Source of the DNA: Zea mays | Taxonomy: Eukaryota > Streptophyta > Magnoliopsida > Poales > Poaceae | Direction: 5' to 3' | Length of the DNA: 64,000 nt | NCBI RefSeq assembly: GCF_902167145.1 | Contig: NC_050097.1 | Location: forward strand, 47,662,095 to 47,726,094 | In this document: positions 11,788-20,495 of the stretch, in pieces | Layout: each line of letters begins with the position of its first letter | How positions within the stretch are numbered: the first letter of the stretch is position 1 | Translations under genes and position numbers: made by a program | Notes under the pieces: generated by a model | The model's input: the letters and a program-made list of their open reading frames with translations, nothing else | Told to the model about the DNA's origin: nothing | Database searches by the model: none

Positions 11788-12195
11788 GCTGCTGCATCGG
11801 TGTTGGTAGGAGCGGGGTGCTTGGATCTAGGAGGAAGATCACGGGGCATCGCGCAGACGAAGGAATCACCGGATTTGGTCGACGCTGTGTCATGAAGGGC
11901 GGCGGGTCTGCATCGCGAAGGGCAGAGGGGCGCTGCGTCGCGAAGGGCGGCGACGCTGGGTGACGAGGAGTGGCGGCGCTGGTTAGCGGAGGGAGGAGCA
12001 TGTGAATATTCAGGTTGTTTGGATTAGGAGATAGGGCAGTCTATTTGGTGCAATATATTTGTGGCACTCTAGGAGGTGCCCTTTATTTTTTTTAAAAAAA
12101 ATTGATAAATAGGGCACTATTGGAAGGCTTTTTTTGACTTAGCCCTATAATTTAATTTAAGGCACTAATCTGGAGCACTATTGGAGATGCTCTAA

Positions 12196-12389
12196 ACAAG
12201 ACCACCGTCTCATTCATCCGAGAAACTCCTCCACGCTCTTTAAACAAAGGAGGGGTACGATGGTCATTATTGAAGGAAAAAACTAGAGACCAATTTTAAA
12301 AACTAGTGGATCTAAACGTCCCTATCTATCTAGTTTTTCTTCTTCTAAAAACTAAGTCTAGAAATCGGTTATTAAAAAACCAGAGTGAA
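12196..12389. mobile_element. right arm of the possible older MITE
   Basis: This arm continues directly after the Pong-like element's right TAA and contains AAAACTAGTGG and TCTAGTTTTTC motifs mirrored in the 6224-6406 arm. If the Helitron body is removed, 12389 joins 30146 and the junction reads GTGAATGTCCTAAAT. That resembles a mirrored GTGGATCC-type terminus on the left. This weakly supports both the MITE and the proposed Helitron left end. Confidence 0.3.
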
Positions 12390-12594
12390 TCTACACATTA
12401 CTTCTAGTTAAAAGGCGCTGGGGTTTGGGCTCCCTCCGCGTTTCACGCGGCCTGCAGCGCTAGCGTCACGACGCGTGTGGATGGGTGGACCCGAAACGCC
12501 CATTCAATCCAGTAGAACGGTTCAGCCGCGTCCGCCGCTCTTGGATCTGCGTTCCGACTCACCTCCCACCCACTCACCCACCCCATGGCGACCA

Positions 12595-12769
12595 ACCCCT
12601 CCAACGGCGCCGGCACCGACGTCCCTGCAGCCCCGGCGGCGGTGCGGCTCTCGGTTGCGGCGCAACGGCCGCGATCCAACCCTCTTCCCCGCGCTTCTTC
12701 TTCTCCTCGCTTGCCGGGACCAACCCGGCCTCCCCGCACCGTCGCATCGCCATCGCCGTTGATCTCTCT
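12595..12769 (+). pseudogene. captured fragment, universal-stress-protein-like first exon
   Basis: In one frame the sequence reads AGTNPASPHRRIAIAVDLSD (about 12709-12768). This matches the start of the nucleotide-binding domain of plant UspA-like proteins, where RRIAIAVDLSDES is common. Homology stops at the Asp and the next bases belong to another gene. An ATG in another frame lies at 12595. The identification rests on recalled family sequence and a short match. Confidence 0.4.
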
Positions 12770-14618
12770 GACGCTGTCTCTCCACGTCCTCGCGACGGCG
12801 GCTGCGCTGGCTCCCCGTCACCTCGGTCGCTGTGGAGCTCCGCGAGGCCACTGCCGGGGGCGGAGACTCGCTCCGTGTCACCAAGACGCCACAGCCTGGA
12901 TCCAGTGTGAGCCCCCGCCGCCTCCGTCCTCCCCTTCCTTGTCTCGCTTTGATTTTTTACGGCCACCTCTGTGTGCCATTTCTTCGCAGGTTAAGTTCAG
13001 CGTGGAGGTGCCTACTTCCATCATTCACGAGTGCTACCAATCCACGCTACAGGAGTACGCCAAACGTGTTAAGGTATCACTTTTTGCGCAAACTGGCTGC
13101 AAACACGTGGACGAGCACACCCATATGAAATTTCGAAACGCATTATTGGTTCCTTTATATGACAACGAGGTTGGGTATGTTGGAAACAATTCCTGGCACA
13201 ACAATGCATTTTAAGCTTTGTCACTTCAAATCTAATGAGTGCATGCTTCTGTGATCATGTACTTATGAGGCTATCAGTGGGTCATGCTCTATGCAGTGAG
13301 CAGTAGCACACTGATAGTTTTGTGGGTGTGTGGCCAAGTGCCCATGTGTATGCCCAACATTCTCATGAAAATTGGGCCTCATCCTTTTCGTGTATAATAT
13401 AGCGCTTTGAAATTGGAGACAGTCAGTCGTGCTTGCAATTCCAGATTTTGCCTACTCGCGCAGAAGTCAGTATCAATTTATCGTAGCCGTAAGTAGCTAC
13501 ACCAGACATCATTCAAAGAAATCAGAGTTCCAAAGTGGGGGCAGAGATATGCCTATACGATGTTTCTTCAAAGAAGGGTGATGTCTGTCAGTTGTCACTT
13601 ACCATGCGAGGATGTATATTCTACAGTCTGTTCTGATGTTCGTGCCGTTTCTTCTTATCAGGTTCCTGGATTTTGGCCTGGGAAGACCATTCCAGAAAAC
13701 GTTCTTATAAACTATGTAGGACCGCAACATGTACAGGATGCCACGATTGAGCTATCTTAAAACATACGCTTCCTCAAGCACTGTCCTCGTTAATGAACTC
13801 TTAGTCCTATTTGGGGATGCATCTCTGACGTCTATCATGATAAGTTGTTGGTTTCAAAGCGCTCATGGAAACCAAAATGTAGTTTTGCTGGTCTATATTT
13901 TTGTTACATCATCACTCGTTCGAGTGATGGTGAAGATCATATGATGAATCTACCAATTATTATATGATGTAGCCATGTCATCATGCTCGTACTGAACAGA
14001 CAACATGACAAGATGATGTACAGGCAACACTATCTACTAACAGCTATGCAGAAATTCCATGTGCACCCTCCAGATATCTCCAGATCACTTCAGCGGTCTG
14101 AAACTCTGAATCTTTTGTTGAACCAAGACTTCTCTTTCCTCCCTATTGACATATATTTTATGATATGCACTTACTACTACTTGTATCCAGCTAATTCTTC
14201 TCTCTTTTTTTGGTGTAAGGTAGAGGAGAGGGCATTAGAAGATTCTGTTCGCATTCTGACTCAATTTGATGATATGAGAAATTCTTTCTCACTCGACAAT
14301 GTGTTTAGGTAGACAGTTATGCCATATATATGACATACTCTTTTCTTTTTTTTAAGAAATTTGCCTGTTCTTAACAAATAAGTTCAATGCTAATATTCTA
14401 TTATTTGATCTTGAGGTCATATACTTTGTTGATGTCAAATTTTGGTCAGATATGATGTTGTTGTGGATGTTGCCCCTGAAGTCCGATGGTTATCTGAAGA
14501 CAAATATAAGAACCTCAAAGTTGTTGAAATAGATGAAGCTGTTGATGCAGAAAAGGCGGCAGAGAAAGAGCTTCAGCGTCGTCATAAAGCTCTGGGCTTA
14601 CTTAGAATTGTGGCTGAC
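12770..14618 (+). pseudogene. captured trigger-factor-like (TIG) gene fragment, several exons
   Basis: Spliced blocks match the plastid trigger-factor-like chaperone. A first-exon end with VTKTPQPGSS lies about 12800-12900. Exon 12990-13073 encodes VKFSVEVPTSIIHECYQ. An exon from 13662 encodes VPGFWPGKTIPENVLINYVG, with a one-base loss near 13753 that breaks the frame. Exon 14220-14308 encodes VEERALEDSVRILTQFDD. The exon from 14450 encodes YDVVVDVAPEVRWLSEDKYK. GT/AG introns are retained, so genomic DNA, not cDNA, was captured. The family binds nascent chains; this copy lacks the PPIase and C-terminal parts and cannot be functional. Confidence 0.75.
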
Positions 14619-14998
14619 AGAGTCATCCTATCATCATCTCATGTTGTTGCTTCTCGCCACAAACTCCCGACCTCTTGTGATTCCGATCTCCTGTGCCTCA
14701 CCTCCTCTCGCAACGCGCAGCTCCGCTGGCCCCGAGCCCCGATGCGGCTCTACCGGTCGTCGTGTTGTCCCTGCGGCGGCTCAGCGGCACAGCCGCCGGG
14801 GCCGCCTCCTCTACAGCCACATTCATTCTACAACCACATTATGTTCATATGTAGATATATGTTGGTAAGGAACTTATCACTTCACATGCTCTTATGAGTT
14901 TAGAATTTTGTGGGATCCTTTTTGTATCTCCTAAAATGGAGGTAGAGTACATATCATGTGAACAACTTCATGATGCTCTAACAGGATTGCTGGTGCAG
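14619..14998 (+). other. unassigned captured or intronic sequence
   Basis: A GC-rich block at about 14640-14820 looks like another first-exon fragment (several open frames, CG-rich), but no family was recognised. The remainder is AT-rich and intron-like. Confidence 0.3.
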
Positions 14999-15104
14999 GA
15001 TGCGGAGGTCCAAAAACCGTTGCTTTCAGTTTTCCCAATGATGAATGGATTCAGAATGAACGAGGAACTTCCATGGTTATGCTTAAAAACATTTCAGAAG
15101 CCAA
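14999..15104 (+). pseudogene. captured exon, M49 peptidase / Nudix hydrolase 3-like
   Basis: A single exon with good borders (GGTGCAG before, GTATGC after) encodes CGGPKTVAFSFPNDEWIQNE and GTSMVMLKNISEAK. This resembles an inner exon of plant Nudix hydrolase 3, which carries a dipeptidyl-peptidase III domain, as recalled. It lies in the same orientation as the TIG fragment but comes from an unrelated gene. No neighbouring exons of that gene are present. Confidence 0.45.
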
Positions 15105-15443
15105 GTATGCTCTTTTTTGTTCTCATTTGTAAAATTTAATTGCTGATTAGGTACCTTGCATTCATAACAAAATGAAAATAAAGGGTTTGTGCTAATTTTA
15201 TGCGTGCATCAGGGTGGGATGAACACATGTTGATTTCGAGCCATATTATACACATATATTCTGTCATCAATGGTGCCATGGAATTGGAGTTCTATCACCC
15301 TTCCAAGTGGTTAAAAATCAACAGTTAGAATGGTACATTCCGCCCTTGACCTTGTCCATTGAATCATAGCAGTGTCGATCCCTTGGTAAAGCATATTTAT
15401 TTTGCACTTTTATCCCAGCCGCTGAGGACAGAGGACACCTAGC
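15105..15443. other. non-coding Helitron interior left of the gypsy insertion
   Basis: AT-rich sequence with no recognisable gene. It ends at the AAGGG target duplication (15444-15448) of the gypsy element and continues after 29341. Confidence 0.4.
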
Positions 15444-15942
15444 AAGGGTGTCGGGGACCATAATTAGGGGTACCCTCAAGACGCCTAATTCTCAGCTGGT
15501 AACCCCAATAAGCATAAAGCTGCAGAGGCCTGATGGGTGCGATTAAGTCAGGGATCAGTCCATACGAGTGACTCGATCACGCTTCGCCCGAGCCTAGCCT
15601 CGGCCAAGGGCAGCCGACCTCGAGGGACTTCCGTCTCGCCCGAGGCCCCCCTTTTAACGGCGGACGCATCTCCGGCTCGCCCGAGGCCTTGGCTTCGCTG
15701 AGAAGCAACCCTGACCAAATCGCCGCACCGACTGACCGAGTTGCAGGAGCATTTAACGCAAAGGTGGCCTGACACCTTTATCCTGACGCGCGCCCCCCGG
15801 CAGAGCCGAAGTGACCACCGTCACTTCGCCGCACCACTGACCGGTCTGACAGAAGGACAGCGCCGCCTGCGCCACTCCGACTGCAGTGCCACTCAACAGA
15901 GTGAGTCTGACAGGCAGTCAGGCCTTGCCAAAGGCGCCATAG

Positions 15943-16380
15943 GAAGCTCCGCTCCGCCCGACCCCAGGGCTCGGACTCGGGCTAAGACCCGGAAGACGGC
16001 GAACTCCGCTCCGCCCGACCCCAGGGCTCGGACTCGGGCTAAGACCCGGAAGACGACGAACTCCGCTCCGCCCGACCCCAGGGCTCGGACTCGGGCTCAG
16101 ACCCGGAAGACGGCGAACTCCGCTTCGCCCGACCCCAGGGCTCGGACTCGGGCTAAGACCCGGAAGACGGCGAACTCCGCTCCGCCCGACCCCAGGGCTC
16201 GGACTCGGGCTAAGACCCGGAAGACGACGAACTCCGCTCCGCCCGACCCCAGGGCTTGGACTCGGGCTCAGACCCGGAAGACGGCGAACTCCGCTCTGCC
16301 CGACCCCAGGGCTCGGACTCGGGCTAAGACCCGGAAGACGACGAACTCCGCTTCGCCCGACCCCAGGGCTCGGACTCCGC
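15943..16380 (+). repeat. 57-bp tandem array in 5' LTR
   Basis: About seven and a half copies of a unit containing CCAGGGCTCGGACTCGGGCT and GACCCGGAAGACG. The period of 57 is a multiple of three, so every frame stays open and gives an artificial 290-residue frame with a 19-residue repeat (APPDPRARTRAKTRKTAN). It is repeated in the 3' LTR and in a diverged form in the other Tat LTR. Confidence 0.95.
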
Positions 16381-16877
16381 CCGGGCCTCTGCCGAACGAT
16401 CTCCGCCTCGCCCGACCCGGGGGCTCGGGCTCGGCCTCGGCCACGGAAGACAGACTCGACCCCGGCTTCGGAGGAGCCCCCACGTCGCCCGACCTAGGGC
16501 ACAGGCCCGCCACGTCAACAGGAAGCGCCATCATCATCCTACCCCGAGCCGACTCGGGTCATGGAGAACAAGACCGGTGTCCCATCTGGCTAGCTCCGCC
16601 AGATGGGCAATGATGGCGCCCCACAAGCTCTGTGACGACGGCGGCTCTCAGCTCTCTTACGGAAGCAGGTGGACGTCAGCAAGGACTCGACCGCTCCGAC
16701 AGCTGTCCCTCCGCCAGGCTCTGTTGCTCCTCCGACAGCCACGACATCACGCCAGCAGGGTGCCAAGATCTCTCCGGCTGCCACATTGGCATGTACTTAG
16801 GGCGCTAGCTCTCCCTCCGCTAGACACGTAGCACTCTGCTACACCCCCATTGTACACCTGGATCCTCTCCTTACGCC

Positions 16878-16884
16878 TATAAAA
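16878..16884 (+). promoter_or_regulatory. TATA box in 5' LTR
   Basis: CTATAAAAGGAAGG follows the tandem array. The same site is in the 3' LTR at about 29027-29034, and a reversed counterpart lies in the other Tat LTR at about 44773-44779. Confidence 0.65.
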
Positions 16885-17188
16885 GGAAGGACCAGGGCCT
16901 TCTTAGAGAAGGTTGGCCGCGCGGGACGAGGACGGGACAGGCGCTCTCTCAGGGCCGCTCGCTTCCCTCACCCGCGTGGACGCTTGTAACCCCCCTACTG
17001 CAAGCTCACCCGACCTGGGCGCGGGATGAACACGAAGGCCGCGGGATCTCCACCTCTCTCACGCCCGTCTCCGGCCACCTCGCTTCTCCCCCCTTCGCGC
17101 TCGCCCACGCGCTCGACCCATCTGGGCTGGGGCACGCGGCACACTCACTCGTCGGCTCGGGGACCCCCCGGTCTCGAAACGCCGACAG

Positions 17189-17207
17189 TTGGCGCGCCAG
17201 GTAGGGG
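17189..17207 (+). other. primer binding site
   Basis: TTGGCGCGCCAGGTAGGGG starts one base after the LTR. Its complement ends in CCA, as expected for the 3' end of a host tRNA. I could not assign the tRNA species. Confidence 0.75.
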
Positions 17208-17807
17208 CCTGCTGCGTGCTGACGAACAGCTTCCCGTCAAGCTCCAGATGGGCAGTCTCCAGCAACCTCTCCGGCTCGGGACGGTGCTCCGTTTCGGGAG
17301 TCTCGAGTTCATGTCGTTCGACGGCAGCTACGACATGATACTCCTTCCACCGCCGCGCGACAACGACAATGGCGGCCGACAACCCGCCCACCGGCGGCGG
17401 AACCGACGACATCTTCCCCGCATGGTGGAAGAACAACGTTCGAGCTCGCCCCGTCCTCTCCCCTGTCAACGGGGAAGGAGGCGGGGCAACCAAGGCCAAG
17501 CGGGAGGCCGCGCTTCGTCGGCCGTCGAGCGAATCGACGTTCCCAGCGCCCCAACGGAGGGCACGCCGGGCGTCGACCTCGCGTTCGAGACGAAGGCAGG
17601 CGCCGTCCCCCCGCGACACGCTGATCCCGAGCAAGAAGACGACGCCGGCGCACTCGCGGAGAGCTTGCAGGACGTCGCCTTCGTACCTGAGACGACGGTG
17701 CAACCAGTCCCCGATGTGACTACGTCGCTCCTCGTCGACCAAAAGTACTGACTAACTCCCATCTTACGTCATTTCGACTCGGCCTCAACCCGCCAAGCGA
17801 CCTCGCT
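17208..17807 (+). other. leader and possible start of gag
   Basis: Open frames overlap here (17026-17751 in one frame, 17369-17719 in another with MAADNPPTGGGTDDIFPAWW). They look like the N-terminal part of gag broken by small shifts, since the main gag frame after 17808 has no ATG at its start. The true gag start is unresolved. Confidence 0.4.
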
Positions 17808-20495
17808 TTGGCGGGCGCTCTCATTGAGGCGAGTGCAACCCCACTGGGGTTCCGTATGCGGTCGCCTTGGGACCGATTGACGGACGTCTCGACCTACGGG
17901 CCCTCTGGGTCCGAGGAAGATGACGATCCCAGCATCTGTTGGGATTTCTCTGGATTTGGCAACCCCAGTGCCATGCGGGACTTCATGACCGCATGTGACT
18001 ACTGCCTCTCCGACTGTTCCGACGGAAGCCGCAGCCTTGACGACGAGGACTGCGGCCCAAGCCGCGAATGTTTCCACGTCGAGCTAGGGGATCCCTCCGA
18101 AGGCAACCGTCTTGGCATGCCGGAGGACGGTGATTTTCCTAGGCCGGCGCCTCGCGCCGACATCCCGCGGGAGCTAGCTGTGGTCCCCGTTCCGGCGGGG
18201 GGTCACGACCCACAGCTCGAGCAAGTCCGCGGGGCGCAGGCCAGGCTCGACGAGGGAACAGGGGCGCTTGAGACGATCCGCCGGGATGTCGGACAGGCAT
18301 GGGCGGGCCAACCCCCGGCCAGAGAAATACGTCACCTGCCCCAAGGTCTCCAGCACCGCGTCACCAACGATGTCAGGCTCAGGCCGCCGCCCGCATCCAG
18401 CGGGGTTGGTCAGAACCTGGCAGCCGCAGCGATGCTCCTCCGCACGATGCCGGAGCCATCGACCACCGAGGGTCGGCGAATCCAGGGAGAGCTCAAGAAT
18501 CTCCTGGAAGGCGCTGCGGCCCGACGGGCCGAGAGCACTGCCTCCCGAAGGCAGGGATACCCCTCGGAGCCTCACGCCGCGACTTCCCGATTTATGCGGG
18601 AAGCCTCGGTCTACACCGGGCGCACGCGCAACACCGCGCCTGCGGCCCCGGGCCACCTCGGCAACGAGCACCATCGACGCGACCGTCGGGCCCACCTCGA
18701 CGAAAGGGTGCGCCGAGGCTACCACCCCAGGCGTGGGGGGCGCAACGACAGCGGGGAGGATCGGAGTCCCTCGCCCGAGCCACCCGGTCCGCAGGCCTTC
18801 AGTCGGGCCATCCGACGGGCGCAGTTCCCGACCCGGTTCCGACCCTCGACTACTATCACAAAGTACTCGGGGGAAACGAGGCCGGAACTGTGGCTCGCGG
18901 ACTACCGCCTGGCCTACCAACTGGGTGGAACGAACGACGACAACCTCATCATCCGCAACCTTCCCCTGTTCCTCTCCGACACTGCTCGCGCCTGGCTGGA
19001 GCACCTGCCTCCGGGGCAGATCTCCAACTGGGACGACTTGGTCCAAGCCTTCGCCGGCAATTTCCAGGGCACGTACGTGCGCCCCGGAAATTCCTGGGAC
19101 CTTCGGAGCTGCCGGCAACAGCCGGGAGAGTCGCTCCGGGGCTACATCCGGCGATTCTCGAAGCAGCGCACCGAGCTGCCCAACATCACCGACTCGGATG
19201 TCATCGGCGCGTTCCTTGCCGGCACCACCTGCCGCGACCTGGTGAGTAAGTTGGGTCGCAAGACCCCCACCAGGGCGAGCAAGCTGATGGACATCGCCAC
19301 CAAGTTCGCCTCTGGCCAGGAGGCGGTTGAGGCTATCTTCCGAAAGGACAAGCAGCCCCAGGGCCGCCCATCGGAAGAGGCTCCTGAGGCGTCTACTCCG
19401 CGCGGCGCCAAGAGGAAGGGCAAGAAGAAGTCGCAATCGAAACGCGACGCCGCTGACGCGGACCTTGTCACCGCCGCCGAGTACAAGAACCCTCGGAAGC
19501 CCCCCGGAGGTGCTAACCTCTTCGACAAGATGCTCAAGGAGCCGTGCCCCTACCATCAGGGGCCCGTTAAGCACACTCTCGAGGAGTGCGTCATGCTTCG
19601 GCGCCACTTCCACAGGGCCGGGCCACCCGCGGAGGGTGGCAGGGCCCACGACGACGACAAGAAAGAAGATCACCAAGCAGGAGAGTTCCCCGAGGTCCGC
19701 GACTGCTTCATGATCTACGGTGGGCATGCGGCGAATACCTCGGCTCGGCATCGCAAGCAAGAGCGCCGGGAGGTCTGCTCGGTGAAGGTGGCGGCGCCAG
19801 TCTACCTAGACTGGTCCGACAAGCCCATCACCTTCGACCAGGCTGACCACCCCGACCATGTGCCGAGCCCGGGGAAATACCCGCTCGTCGTCGACCCCAT
19901 CGTCGGCAACGTCAGGCTCACCAAGGTCCTGATGGATGGGGGCAGCTGCCTCAACATCATCTACGCCGAGACCCTCAAGCTCCTGCGCGTCGATCTGTCC
20001 TCCGTCCGAGCAGGCGCTGCGCCCTTCCACGGGATCATCCCTGGGAAGCGCGTCCAGCCCCTCGGACGACTCGACCTCCCCGACTGCTTCGGAACGCCCT
20101 CCAACTTCCGAAGGGAGACCTTGACGTTCGAGGTGGTCGGGTTCCGAGGAACCTACCACGCGGTACTGGGAAGGCCATGCTACGCGAAGTTCATGGCCGT
20201 CCCCAACTACACCTACCTGAAGCTCAAGATGCCGGGCCCCAACGGGGTCATCACCGTCGGCCCCACGTACAAACACGCGTTCGAATGTGACGTGGAGTGC
20301 GTGGAGTACGCCGAGGCCCTCGCCGAGTCCGAGGCCCTCATCGCCGACCTGGAGAACCTCTCCAAAGAGGTGCCAGACGTGAAGCGTCATGCCGGCAACT
20401 TCGAGCCAGCGGAGACGGTTAAGGCCGTCCCACTCGACCCCAGTGGCGACACCTCCAAGCAGATCCGGATTGGTTCCGGGCTCGACCCCAAATAG
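17808..20495 (+). CDS. gag: gag-protease part of the Tat polyprotein
   Basis: The frame is open from upstream of 17808, where the first codon is TTG and so not a proven start, to a TAG at 20493-20495. It holds a retrotransposon gag capsid domain (TKYSGETRPELWLADYRLAY, about residues 350-500; DLRSCRQQPGESLRGYIRRF). A basic Lys-rich stretch follows, then an aspartic protease domain with MDGGSCLNIIYAETL (about 710-725) and VLGRPCYAKFM. The active triplet reads DGG rather than DTG or DSG, which is usual in Tat proteases. The product forms the particle and processes the polyprotein. The frame continues in register after the stop, so gag and pol were one polyprotein. Confidence 0.9.
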   Translation: MAGALIEASATPLGFRMRSPWDRLTDVSTYGPSGSEEDDDPSICWDFSGFGNPSAMRDFMTACDYCLSDCSDGSRSLDDEDCGPSRECFHVELGDPSEGNRLGMPEDGDFPRPAPRADIPRELAVVPVPAGGHDPQLEQVRGAQARLDEGTGALETIRRDVGQAWAGQPPAREIRHLPQGLQHRVTNDVRLRPPPASSGVGQNLAAAAMLLRTMPEPSTTEGRRIQGELKNLLEGAAARRAESTASRRQGYPSEPHAATSRFMREASVYTGRTRNTAPAAPGHLGNEHHRRDRRAHLDERVRRGYHPRRGGRNDSGEDRSPSPEPPGPQAFSRAIRRAQFPTRFRPSTTITKYSGETRPELWLADYRLAYQLGGTNDDNLIIRNLPLFLSDTARAWLEHLPPGQISNWDDLVQAFAGNFQGTYVRPGNSWDLRSCRQQPGESLRGYIRRFSKQRTELPNITDSDVIGAFLAGTTCRDLVSKLGRKTPTRASKLMDIATKFASGQEAVEAIFRKDKQPQGRPSEEAPEASTPRGAKRKGKKKSQSKRDAADADLVTAAEYKNPRKPPGGANLFDKMLKEPCPYHQGPVKHTLEECVMLRRHFHRAGPPAEGGRAHDDDKKEDHQAGEFPEVRDCFMIYGGHAANTSARHRKQERREVCSVKVAAPVYLDWSDKPITFDQADHPDHVPSPGKYPLVVDPIVGNVRLTKVLMDGGSCLNIIYAETLKLLRVDLSSVRAGAAPFHGIIPGKRVQPLGRLDLPDCFGTPSNFRRETLTFEVVGFRGTYHAVLGRPCYAKFMAVPNYTYLKLKMPGPNGVITVGPTYKHAFECDVECVEYAEALAESEALIADLENLSKEVPDVKRHAGNFEPAETVKAVPLDPSGDTSKQIRIGSGLDPK

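Larger units (their letters stand above)
6410..12192 (+). mobile_element. Pong-like (PIF/Harbinger) DNA transposon with nested solo LTR
   Basis: The left end GAGCATCTCCAATA and right end TATTGGAGATGCTC are perfect 14-bp inverted repeats. They are flanked on both sides by TAA (6407-6409 and 12193-12195), the TWA target typical of PIF/Harbinger elements. Inside are a Pong-type transposase on the plus strand and a Myb/SANT-like ORF1 on the minus strand, tail to tail. Without the inserted solo LTR and its duplication the element is about 4.6 kb, near the usual size for autonomous Pong elements. Both genes carry frameshifts, so it is not autonomous now. The non-coding parts at 6410-7090, 9950-10571 and 11793-12192 show nothing else. 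Confidence 0.9.
15449..17187 (+). repeat. 5' LTR of the Tat element (1739 bp)
   Basis: It begins TGTCGGGGACC and ends AACGCCGACA directly before the primer site. It includes a segment of 41 bp near 15650 that is absent from the 3' LTR and bounded by a short GCCCGAGGCC repeat. It also carries the 57-bp tandem array and a TATA box. Confidence 0.95.

Noticed and set aside
12390..15448. Pack-MULE origin of the gene-fragment block
   Set aside because: No long inverted repeats or nine-base duplication were found around it, while a Helitron-type hairpin and CTAG end were.
15741..16613. 290-residue frame in the 5' LTR (and its twin at 27890-28762)
   Set aside because: It is produced by the 57-bp tandem array and spans LTR U3 sequence; the repeat period keeps any frame open. 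No protein family or start context.
18174..19760. 528-residue minus-strand frame
   Set aside because: It lies opposite the well-supported gag domain of the Tat element in GC-rich sequence. Residues look like a shadow translation.
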